A stretch of 64,000 nucleotides of DNA from Girardinichthys multiradiatus (lineage: Eukaryota; Chordata; Actinopteri; Cyprinodontiformes; Goodeidae). Of the stretch, positions 21,301 to 33,300 are shown piece after piece. Made by a program: the position numbers and the translations under genes. The notes under the pieces were generated by a model. The model made no database searches, had not been told where the DNA came from, and was given only the letters and a program-made list of their open reading frames with translations. The DNA lies in NCBI RefSeq assembly GCF_021462225.1, contig NC_061811.1, forward strand, positions 9,387,663-9,451,662, written 5' to 3'. Every line of letters begins with the position of its first letter. Position 1 is the stretch's first letter.

Positions 21301-24300
21301 TTGAACCACCTGCCTAGCATTGTGAGCAGATCCTTCAGAGGTTCGAGACCCTGTACGTGGGAAATACCAGATTAAGTAGATTATGTTTTCCGAAACTAAG
21401 GTTAGACTTCACAGGGACTATCAAACGACCATACAGGCCAAAAAGCAACAACACAGAACAGATGGGCTCAATTAAACACAAGTCGCTGTAATATAAAAAA
21501 AAATCCTGACTTTTAAAACAAACTTTTGTCAGATCACAACCACAAAACTTCGGTGGATTTTACTGCGATCTTGTGCAATACGGCAATACAAAGTAGAGCA
21601 TAACTCTGAGGTGGAAATTAAGGTATACATGGTTTTCAAATTATTTTACAGCTAAAAATCTGAAAAGTTTAGTTTAGTATTCATTCCCCCTGGATCAATA
21701 CCTTGTGGTGTCACCTGTTACTGCAGTTACAGCTGTGATTTAGGGCATGTCTCTGCAGGCTCTGCAGTAGGACCAAAATGCAGGCAGAAACTTGGGATGA
21801 GCATGGTTGAGGTTTAATAATTTAAACTGAAAAATGAACAATGACAACCAGAGAGCTTATTTCCAGAGGGAAGGGTGGAGAATGACATTGGACGCAGGTG
21901 AGCTAATCAGGGGGGTTTGGAACAGATGGGGAGGAGAGCAAAACAAGGAAACTGAGGAAAGGTGAATAATTACCACAAATGAAACTACAAACCAAGGGGG
22001 GAAACACTGTTCTAGAGGATGAACTAAAATACACAGAGAGCAGAACACCAGAAATAAGAATCTAAACATAAAAGAATGAAATTTTATGGCAACATCTTCC
22101 TAACAATAATGAACAAAGAGAAATGAACTAAATATGCCAAGATCTTTTGAATATAAACAAGGAAATTATCAAACAAACACAAACACCCGAGGATAACATC
22201 TATAGACTGCTAAAGAGTTTTTTTTTTGCCTATTCTTCACTGCAGAAAGCTCAGACCCTATCAGATTAAAAGGCTGTATGTTTGGGGTCGTTCCTATTAG
22301 AAGATAAAACCTTCACCACAGTTTCAAGTCTTTTGAAGCTAAGATTGCCCTCTTTTTAGGTCCACCTATCTTCAGATCAGTTCTGATCTGCTTCTCTGTC
22401 CCAGTTTATAAGATGTCTATGGGGTAAGAACGCTGTCAAAAACAATGTGTATGTAAAGACGGAAATGTGTACATATTACTCAATAGTTGTGCATAAGTAA
22501 AATCCAAAAGAGGTATTGTATATTTTCTCTATAAGAATACAAAATAAAATGTTACAGCTTCAAGAAATTACAAACACAAAGTTCAAGTTTACAGTCGTGG
22601 TTTATTCTTTATGAATACAATATGCTATAACAGTTTGTGAATACGATTTCTTTTCTTTGAGAATACGAATTTACATCAGCGACTTGGCGTCACGTGATCT
22701 CAGGCTGGTTAGTGGAGCACAGTTAGTCGATTCGCGTTGTGCATGCGCTGTCACACTCCTCACCGCCAGTAAACGTAGTGCCGGAATGGGAGATAATTCA
22801 GTCTAAAAGAAATATTAGGAACAGAGGGGAGATAGGGGGGGATCAAGAGTATTATAAATAAAGCGTTGTTCTTATTTTTATGAAATACAAAACTAAAACA
22901 TAGAATATAGTGGGTGGAGTTATACAATAATGTACAGTAGGTTGCAGAACGGACCAAGAAACTACGGTACAAAGCCAGGTAATGTTAAAAAGTTTATATA
23001 TGTCTTAATGTCGTTAATATATGCTCTTGGTCCGTCATCTTGGCGCTAGTGCTGCTGCTTCTTCTTCTTCTGCTGGCGGTTCGCAACAAATTCAGAGGTG
23101 CATACTGCCACCTACTGTACATCATTGTATAACTCCACCCACTATATTCTATGTTTTAGTTTTGTATTTCATAAAAATAAGAACAATGCTTTATTTATAA
23201 TACTCTTGATCCCCCCCTATCTCCCCTCTGTTCCTAATATTTCTTTTAGACTGAATTGTCTCCCATTCCGGCACTACGTTTACTGGCGGTGAAGAGTGTG
23301 ACAGCGCATGCGCAATGCGAATTGACTATCTCTGTGCTCCACTAACCAGCCTGAGATCACGTGACACCAAGTCGCTGATGTAAATTAATATTCTCAGAGA
23401 AAATAAATTGTATTCATAAACTGTTATAGCATATTGTATTCATAAAGAATAAACCACAACTGTAAACTTGAACTTTGTGTTTGTAATTTCTTGAAGCTGT
23501 AACATTTTATTTTGTATTCTTATAGAGAAAATATACAATACCTCTTTTGGATTTTACTTATGCACAACTATTGACTAATATGCACACATTTCCGTCTTTA
23601 CATACACATTGTTTTTGACAGCGTTCTTACCCCATGGACGTCTTCCCATAGCATGTTTTAACCAAACCGGAGGTTGGCTTGGTCCCAGACAGTCCAAACG
23701 AACATCTATGTAGGACAGAACCAGCAGATCCACATGGTGAACACAAAAGCACAGCAAAGACTTAGGCTGAATTGATCCTAATGAATCCCAGCTATTTCAA
23801 AGAGCAAATTGAATATATAACAGCTGGAGCGACTGGTAATTGATCATGTTTGACTGTTGGACAGAAATTAGATGCTGATCCAGTCAGAAGTTCTGGCTGG
23901 TAGGAAGGAAGGCAAACGTGACTCCTGTCAAGACTCTGCATGTATTCATGTTTATGCAGAAAAACATGAATAAAATAAACCATTTTGGGAGACATATATG
24001 GCATTGTTTTGATTCGATTTGACCCCCTACTCAGATACTATCAACTGCTCGGCAGGAGTTCTGATGGTTCGAACCTAAACTGACCCGTTCTCAGCCTCTC
24101 AGATTACTATGTGCTACTCCGACCTTTTCCCTGATGCTAATCCGCCATCTGTCTGCGCCGCTGCAGCTGATCTCAGTTTTATGTTCAGCTCTGATGATCC
24201 AAATCACATCTAAGCCGGTCTGCAATGAAACAGCGACAGTCCTGTTGCTCACACAGAAACAAAGTAAATGCTTTATTTCCAGCTCATGACAGAACCTGAT

Positions 24301-27300
24301 TTCTGTCCTAGAGAACTGTGGACAGTTTTTATCGTAAATAAATAGAATTCAAACCTGATAGTTACAAAAACTATATAATTCAATTCAATTCAATTCAAAG
24401 ATACTTTATTGATCCCTGAACGGAAATTAGAATTCCAGTACAACCCATCCAAACATACATCAAAGGGGGGGACGGGTCACCGAGGCTTTGCTGCCAACTC
24501 ACAGGAGCTGCCCTTGCTAGATGAGAAAAGAGGCCACATTAGGTAAATAGAGGGAAAAAAATTATATTTCACACTTTATCCTTAGCAGGATTCAGTTTGA
24601 AATTGCAAAAAACCTCAGAACAAAGAAGGAACAAGTTTACAAAACAACATTATGTCGGGAACGGTGAAGGTGGTGTGAGGGGCTGCATACAGGTCCTTCT
24701 CAAAATATTAGCATATTGTGATAAAGTTCATTATTTTCCATAATGTAATGATGAAAATTTAACATTCATATATTTTAGATTCATTGCACACTAACTGAAA
24801 TATTTCAGGTCTTTTATTGTCTTAATACGGATGATTTTGGCATACAGCTCATGAAAACCCAAAATTCCTATCTCACAAAATTAGCATATTTCATCCGACC
24901 AATAAAAGAAAAGTGTTTTTAATACAAAAAACGTCAACCTTCAAATAATCATGTACAGTTATGCACTCAATACTTGGTCGGGAATCCTTTTGCAGAAATG
25001 ACTGCTTCAATGCAGCGTGGCGTGGAGGCAATCAGCCTGTGGCACTGCTGAGGTCTTATGGAGGCCCAGGATGCTTCGATAGCGGCCTTTAGCTCATCCA
25101 GAGTGTTGGGTCTTGAGTCTCTCAACGTTCTCTTCACAATATCCCAAAGATTCTCTATGGGGTTCAGGTCAGAAGAGTTGGCAGGCCAATTGAGCACAGT
25201 GATACCATGGTCAGTAAACCATTTACCAGTGGTTTTGGCACTGTGAGCAGGTGCCAGGTCGTGCTGAAAAATGAAATCTTCATCTCCATAAAGCTTTTCA
25301 GCAGATGGAAGCATGAAGTGCTCCAAAATCTCCTGATAGCTAGCTGCATTGACCCTGCCCTTGATAAAACACAGTGGACCAACACCAGCAGCTGACACGG
25401 CACCCCAGACCATCACTGACTGTGGGTACTTGACACTGGACTTCTGGCATTTTGGCATTTCCTTCTCCCCAGTCTTCCTCCAGACTCTGGCACCTTGATT
25501 TCCGAATGACATGCAGAATTTGCTTTCATCCGAAAAAAGGACTTTGGACCACTGAGCAACAGTCCAGTGCTGCTTCTCTGTAGCCCAGGTCAGGCGCTTC
25601 TGCCACTGTTTCTGGTTCAAAAGTGGCTTGACCTGGGGAATGCGGCACCACGGAGTCTGGAGTAGAAACATCCAGAGCCACCGTGCACAGGCGTGTGCAG
25701 GAAATGGGCTACAGGTGCCGCATTCCCCAGGTCAAGCCACTTTTGAACCAGAAACAGTGGCAGAAGCGCCTGACCTGGGCTACAGAGAAGCAGCACTGGA
25801 CTGTTGCTCAGTGGTCCAAAGTCCTTTTTTCGGATGAAAGCAAATTCTGCATGTCATTCGGAAATCAAGGTGCCAGAGTCTGGAGGAAGACTGGGGAGGA
25901 GGAAATGCCAAAATGCCAGAAGTCCAGTGTCAAGTACCCACAGTCAGTGATGGTCTGGGGTGCCGTGTCAGCTGCTGGTGTTGGTCCACTGTGTTTTATC
26001 AAGGGCAGGGTCAATGCAGCTAGCTATCAGGAGATTTTGGAGCACTTCATGCTTCCATCTGCTGAAAAGCTTTATGGAAATGAAGATTTCATTTTTCAGC
26101 ACGACCTGACACCTGCTCACAGTGCCAAAACCACTGGTAAATGGTTTACTGACCATGGTATCACTGTGCTCAATTGGCCTGCCAACTCTCCTGACCTGAA
26201 CCCCATAGAGAATCTGTGGGATATTGTGAAGAGAACGTTGAGAGACTCAAGACCCAACACTCTGGATGAGCTAAAGGCCGCTATCGAAGCATCCTGGGCC
26301 TCCATAAGACCTCAGCAGTGCCACAGGCTGATTGCCTCCATGCCACGCCGCATTGAAGCAGTCATTTCTGCCAAAGGATTCCCGACCAAGTATTGAGTGC
26401 ATAACTGTACATGATTATTTGAAGGTTGACGTTTTTTGTATTAAGAACACTTTTCTTTTATTGGTCAGATGAAATGTGCTAATTTTGTGAAATAGGAATT
26501 TTGGGTTTTCATGAGCTGTATGCCAAAATCATCCGTATTAAGACAATAAAAGACCTGAAATATTTCAGTTAGTGTGCAATGAATCCAAAATATATTAATG
26601 TTAAATTTTCATCATGACATTATGGAAAATAATGAACTTTAACACAATATGCTAATATTTTGAGAAGGACCTGTATGTTTATTTTGAGCATGTGTGTGTG
26701 TGCAAGTGAGTGTGTGCAAGTAAGTCCATGAAGCACTGTCCCAGAGGCCATTGTCTTTGATGGTACGTTGGAATGTTCATCAACCGGCCACAAAGTTCTG
26801 AGCAGGTCAACAGATGTCCTCAGGGAAGGGAGGGGGCAGAGGGAGCAGAGCGTCATGTTTACATAACTTCCAGGAGAAGTTGAAGATGGCCGGCCATCAA
26901 GGCCGTGCAGGGGAGCCAGATTCAGAAAAACAATAATTATTCGAGTTAGGCTGACTCTTAATTTTCTGTCAGCCTTGAGAGTCTCGCTTGTGCTTCTCAA
27001 AGGCAAATCCAAACAGCCAAATTTCTGGTCTTTCGCCAGATCCGAGCGAACAACTTTCTCCAAGATTTATCCTATTTCACCCCTGAGTCCAGGAACCGCA
27101 ACCTGCCTGCGATCCTGTGTAAGGATCACATCCAGTCTGTGATTCAGCTCACGTAACATCTCAGTCTGAGTGTTGATCGCTCTGAAGATCCCATCATACA
27201 TGCCAGGCAGCCTTACAATGGCCAGAACAGCTGCTGACATTCTCCGAATTTCTCGATATGCCAGGTAACCGCTGACTCCAAAAAGCAGAAATCCTGATAT

Positions 27301-30300
27301 CAAACATCCAATTATATACACATCTTCCACATCCTCGACTGACATTATCGACAAACACACAATCCTCCACTTCTGTCAGGAGTCCATTGTGTATCCAGAG
27401 AAAAACGTCCTGTCCGGACAAGTTGGGCTCTCCTTCACCCTGTCTTCTCGTCGAGAAAAATTGATCAATTGCATTGAGAGACCAGCTGACCAAATCCATA
27501 ACTAAGAATTTGGAAGATATGCAAAAAGAGGCTCCTAAAAGAAGACAAGACAGAGCTGAAGCTGGGCAGATATGAGAGGGGTGCGGGAAACAGAGAAAAA
27601 ACATCCTCCTCCACCGAGTGTCAAGATGTGAGATTTTGGACTTTGTTTGTGGTTTGGTGTTTTTGTTTTACTAGATGCTCTTGTTTGAAGTTTTGTATTC
27701 TTGTACCGTTAGGAAAGAGATGGGTTCTGTTTCCCAGAGAACGATGTGTTTTGGTGTGACTTTCATGGATTTACACCAGGACAAAAGAAAAGGTCCTCAT
27801 GAATGTGGTAAGAAAATATCATTATATACAGAGAAACAAGTCCTGTATTGACATGGACAGGTAAGCCACTTGGTGAGGAAGAAGCTGTCCGAGCTACCGC
27901 ACCCTGTTGGCGGTCAGATGCCTCGGAGCCCCTCCGGTCCTTTGGAACCCCGGAAACAGTCACCACTTCTATCTAAAGACTCTTAAAGGAACAACTCTCA
28001 ACCAGTTTCTAACTTTTACCTCTTTTAATCTAAATTAAGGCAGAGGAATTATTCCAGAGATCAGCGCTGAGGCTCCCGTCTCGGACCGTCGCAGTCTGTT
28101 AGAGGATGACAAAGAGCCTCGATAGAAGGTCACATGTAGTTTTATATCTGGCACTCCAATGCAATGGATGTGCCCTCCCTCAGTGATTATCAGTAGACTA
28201 TGTGTCACCATTGTGGTGTCTATCTGTTAGATTGTGTAGTAGCGGGTGTCCAAACTTAATCTAAGTGTGCTGTAGGTTTCTAATCAACCCAGTTATACCA
28301 GCTGCTCCATTATCAAACCCAGTGCCCCAGCTTCAGGTCATTTATGACAATCCTTGGGCCATTTATCCTCGTACTGTATGTCTATGAGCATTCTTATCCT
28401 ATTGTAACAAAAGGGAAACATTAGAACTTATACTTTACTTCACTATTGTATAAAAGGGAAACACAGCTATGAGCATATTAATAAAGGTTATTCCTAACAA
28501 AGCCATTACTCCAAAAGCAGCATCAAAACCCAGATTACAGTTTACAAATCTACTCTCAGAGTAAGACCTCATTTTTGGAGACATAATCTGTGTTCTGATA
28601 AAACTAAAATTAAAGCTTTTGTTGGTAATGACCTTAATTACATTTGGAGAAAAAAGAGGAAAGGCTTGAAACACCATCCCAACTGAGAAGTATGGAGGCA
28701 GCATCATGCCGTGCCTTGTTTTTCAACTGGAGGGTCTGGTGTACTTCACAAAACAGATGGCAACATGAAGAAAGAACATGAAATAGGAATAATGATGCAA
28801 CATCTGTAGACATAAGCCAGGAAGTTAAAGCTTGGAAACAAATGGTTCTTCTAGAAGGTTAATGACCTAAAACATGCCTCCAAGTTAGTTACTAAGTGGC
28901 TTAAGGACAGCAACATCAATATTTTAGAGCAGGGGCTACTGAACATTTCAGCTTGTGACCCCCAAAATAACATTACCAGAGACTGGTGACCCCCTATTGG
29001 AGAACTGGAAACCCCCTAAAAACACATATAACTATTTCACTAATTTGTTTCACTAAATATTAAAAAATTATTAAAATATTATAAAGTTATTAAATAAATA
29101 AATGGTATAATTAAATTATTTTATGGGATATATAATGGTACATTTATTTATTTATTAAATGTTGTCCCTTTTGGCCCTCCTAACTACTCAGGGGTCACAT
29201 CACAATGATTCTGAAAATCATCTCACGCCCCCCACTTGGTGTCTCGCAACCCCTGGTGGAGTCCTGACCCCCACTTTTGGATTCCTTGCTTTAGTGTGGC
29301 CATCACAAAGCTCTGATCTCAGTCCTATCGAAAAATTGTGGGCAGTGCTAAAAAGGTGTGTGAGGAAGGAGGCCTACAAACCTGAGTCACTCACATCAGT
29401 TCTATCAGAAGGAATGCCCCCAATTTCCCAGGATACTATGTGAGAAGCTTGTGGGAAGATCCCCGAAATGTTCAGCCTAAGTCATACAGTTCAAAATGCC
29501 TTTCTGCTAAAAACTAAGAAAATGAGTCTAAACTTCTGACTTGGAAAGAATAAAAATAATCTAAAAAAGGAAAAATACCTGTCATTATTTTGGCAATTAT
29601 CAAAAAGAAAAGAAAACGTTATTCCTAGCTGACTTAATGGTAATGTAATGTAATGTCATGAAGTGAGAAAAAATGGTTGGCATCTTTTTTACAGTTTGTG
29701 GAAATATCTGGTTTCAATGGTATGATGATATGAAAAAATCATGTCTGAGAGTTTAGAGAACATTTCTGCTCCTCAGTCTAAACTCTGCAAAGTCTCCAGA
29801 GCTTCAATAAAAAACAGCTCCATAATTCTTCCATAAAGAAGATTAATCAAACCTTAAATTGAACCCATCACATAGCCCTTTAGCCCTTCAGCTGCATCAG
29901 AGAAGACCAGCATGAAGGAGTGACTTTTAAACTGGGTTAGGACTCGTGGTGACCTGCAGGTGTCAATAAACCACAACCTGATGTAAGGCGGCCCGCGGGT
30001 CCTCTCTTCCCAGAACCTATGATATGTTGGCCTCTTTGATGTTTCCACGTCTCTCTCCTTCTCCTGGTCTTTCCTCTCTCCCTCCCGTCAGTGTTGTTGT
30101 TGTTATCACCAGGAAAACAGACTCGGAGCTTCTTTTTCCAGCTGAAACTGTCACTAACCTCGATCCGTTGCGCCTTTAAACTCCAGTTTCAGACGCTTTC
30201 AGAACATCCCACTGGTGTTGTTCTGAGTGTGATCTGAAGATGCATCATGCACTCCAGTTTAATCTGCGTTTCTTTAGATTTAAAGGGCTGAGTTGAATCT

Positions 30301-33300
30301 AAACATAGTTCATCTTTGAGGAACTTCAGAGGACTTGTTCAGTGTTTTTCAGCTCAGAAGTCAGCGCCTCTTGTCAGTCTGCGGAGCAATCAAAGGAGGC
30401 TTGTTTGATCTGCTCCGAGGAAAAAGTTTGGACTCTTAGACACGCCCACATGTCGGACAAGCAAAGTGTAGTCCTCCTTCTGAAGTGTGTGAACCTTGGT
30501 GATGAAGGAAACCTTCTCATTGCTGATACAGATGCTTCAAAGCATAAAAAAGGAGGTAACAGAGAAAATGGGCCTATAATAACTCAGAACTCCATTAGAA
30601 TCCATTAGAAGACCCAAACCTTCACAACTGCATTACTACAAAGAAATGCTTTTACAGATCAGCCCTGCATCTCTGCTGCAGTTTATCACCAGAAAAGGTT
30701 CTCTTTATGATAATTTTGTTTTGCTGCTGTGTCTCACCAAACACAGATTAAACAAAATCAAATCTTGGGCTTCAGGGTTTAGGGGTGCAGAAGGACAAGG
30801 TGCTTGCCGACATTCACACAGGAACTGCTACAGCGGAACAGATTTCTGAATCTGAACAGATTATTTACTGTAAAACAATTAAATGCGTTCTTCAGACTTC
30901 TGATCCTAAGCAGATTCCCACCTCTGAATGGATTGCAGATGTTGAACATGTTCTAGACTCTCAACAAAGGTGTCATTATGATCAGATACCAACCAGACTC
31001 TCAGATTTATTATTTTAGCATATTGCATTATTTTTGTTAAACTCTGACCTCTGAATAATTCAGAGAGGAAAGGTTCATGACCTCAAGAGATGAACCAGTC
31101 TACACATATCATATGGCTTTGCACACTGTAGTGAGATGTCCCATTATGCAAGTGAAGAGATAATCCTCATCATCTCTGCATGTAACTCAGGACTGTTGCA
31201 CATGTATGTAGGTGGACACAGACGGACATATTTAACGAGCTCTGCGTCTCATGGACGGTACATGTGGGAGGTATTACTGCTCTTAATCCTGAGTAAAATA
31301 ACACATTAAGCTTGTTGTTAATCCCAGTTGAAAGGAACCAGATGAAACCCCCTCAGCTATGTCTCTCCATGTCTGTCCTTGTCCAAACTCGAATTCTGTT
31401 AAGTGACTGCAGAGTTTCAGATGTCTGCTGCTCAGTGTCGAGGATTTACTGGAGGTTAGAGGTGGATTCATGTTTCCTGTTAGTTTAATGGATCTGTCTA
31501 TTATCAAACGACATTTATCCATCATCCATCGTATCTATGCACGTCCACCGTCTATGAATTCATTACTTTTACCCATCCTAACTTTCGATACAATACCTAT
31601 CTATCCATCAGTTTATGACCTTCAGTCCTCTGCCATACATTTACTTCCATCTACCATAGATATGAACATCTATCAACTATTTGTCATACACAGGATGGCA
31701 GACATGGGTGGAAAGGAGGTTAAAGGAATAAAAGGCAGAGACCAAACTAAACATACTAAACCACAACAGCAGATACTAATAGGAACAAACAAATAAACTG
31801 AAAACCAGAAGGTTGACACACTCTGAGGGTAACATTACTAACAGAGGACAGAAGACAAGTGTAATGGTTTGCAAACAAGAACCAGTAGAAGCAGGTACAA
31901 AATACACTGCCTGGCCAAAACGAAAGGTCACACACTCTAATATTTCATTGGACCGCCTTTAGCTTTGATTACGACACGCATTCGCTGTGGCATTGTTTTG
32001 ATAAGCTTCTGCAATGTCACAAGATTTATTTTCACCCAGGTTTGCATTCATTTTTCACCAAGATCTTGCATTGATGATGGTAGAGTCTGACCGCTGCGCA
32101 ATGCCTTCTCCAGCACATCCCAACGATTCTCAATGGGGTTAAGGTCTGGACTCTTTGGTGGCCATCCATGTGTGAGAATGATGTGTCATGCTCCCTGAAC
32201 CACTCTTTCACAATTTGAGCCCGATGAATCCTCGCATTGTCATCTTGGAATATGTGCGGGCCATCAGGGAAGAAAAACTCCATTGATGGAATAACCTGGT
32301 CATTCAGTATATTCAGGTAGTCAGCTGACCTCATTCTTTAAACACATACTGTTGCTGAACCCAGACCTGACCAACTGCAACAACCCCAGATCATAGCACT
32401 GCCCCCACAGGCTGGTACAGTAGACACTTGGCATGATGGGTGCATCACTTCACCTGCCTTTCTTCTTACCCTGATGCTACCATCACTCTGGAACAGGGTA
32501 AATCTGGACTCATCAGACCATATGACCTTCTTCCATTGCTCCAGAGTCCAATCTTTATGCTCCCTAGCCAATTGAAGCCTTTTTTTCCGGTTAGCCTCAC
32601 TGATTAGTGGTTTTCTTAAGGCTACACAGCTGTTCACTCCCAATCCCTTGAGTTCCCTTCACATTGTGCATGTGGATATGCTCTTACTTTCACTATTAAA
32701 CATAGCCCGGAGTACTACTGTTGTTTTTCTTCGATTTGATTTCACCAAACGTTTAAGTGATCACCGATCACAATCATTCAGGATTTTTTTCCGGCCACAT
32801 TTCTTCCTCAAAGATGATGGGTCGCCACTATCCTTCCAGTTTTTAATAATGCGTTCCACAGTTCTTAACCCAGTTTTGATAGTTTCTGCAATCTCCTTAG
32901 ATGTTTTCTCTGCTTGATGCATGCCAATTATTTGCCCCTTCTGAAAAAGACTGACATCTCTCCCATGACCACGGGATGTGTCTTTTGACATGGTTGTTTA
33001 CGAAATGAGAAGCAACTCATTCTCCTAATTACACAAAATCATCCATCCATCCATCCATCAGATCCATCCATCCATCCATCCATCCATCCACTGTGGGATA
33101 ACCCTCAGATAATCTTTGGGTTTAAATCAATTGTCTTTGTCCGTTTTGTGTAACTGGCTCACCAACGACCACTTTGGCACTCTGATGTCTTATTGTTGTC
33201 CAATAATGAGCGCTTCCTCAACTGCCTCCTTTTTCTTCTTCTTATTTGTAGCGTCTGAGTCTAATAATTGGAGCATTAACGTCTGTACTTGCTTGCTATT

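Larger units (their letters stand above)
24690..26673. mobile_element. palindromic Tc1-like element (copy B): two inverted 3' halves
   Basis: 1,984 bp, flanked by TA on both sides. The left 960 bp (24690-25649) is the 3' part of the copy-A family on the minus strand; the right 960 bp (25714-26673) is the same part on the plus strand. Both outer ends are therefore right-end TIRs. The central 64 bp (25650-25713) belongs mostly to the right copy. The N-terminal HTH and the normal 5' region are absent from both halves. The arms encode proteins differing at six residues, so the halves are not identical. Confidence 0.95.

Noticed and set aside
22760..23292. Two near-identical 64-70-codon frames on opposite strands
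   Set aside because: They are the same arm sequence of the foldback element read twice, with no protein family features.
33040..33090. CRISPR-like or regulatory tandem array
   Set aside because: A simple ATCC microsatellite. No spacers, and the genome is eukaryotic.
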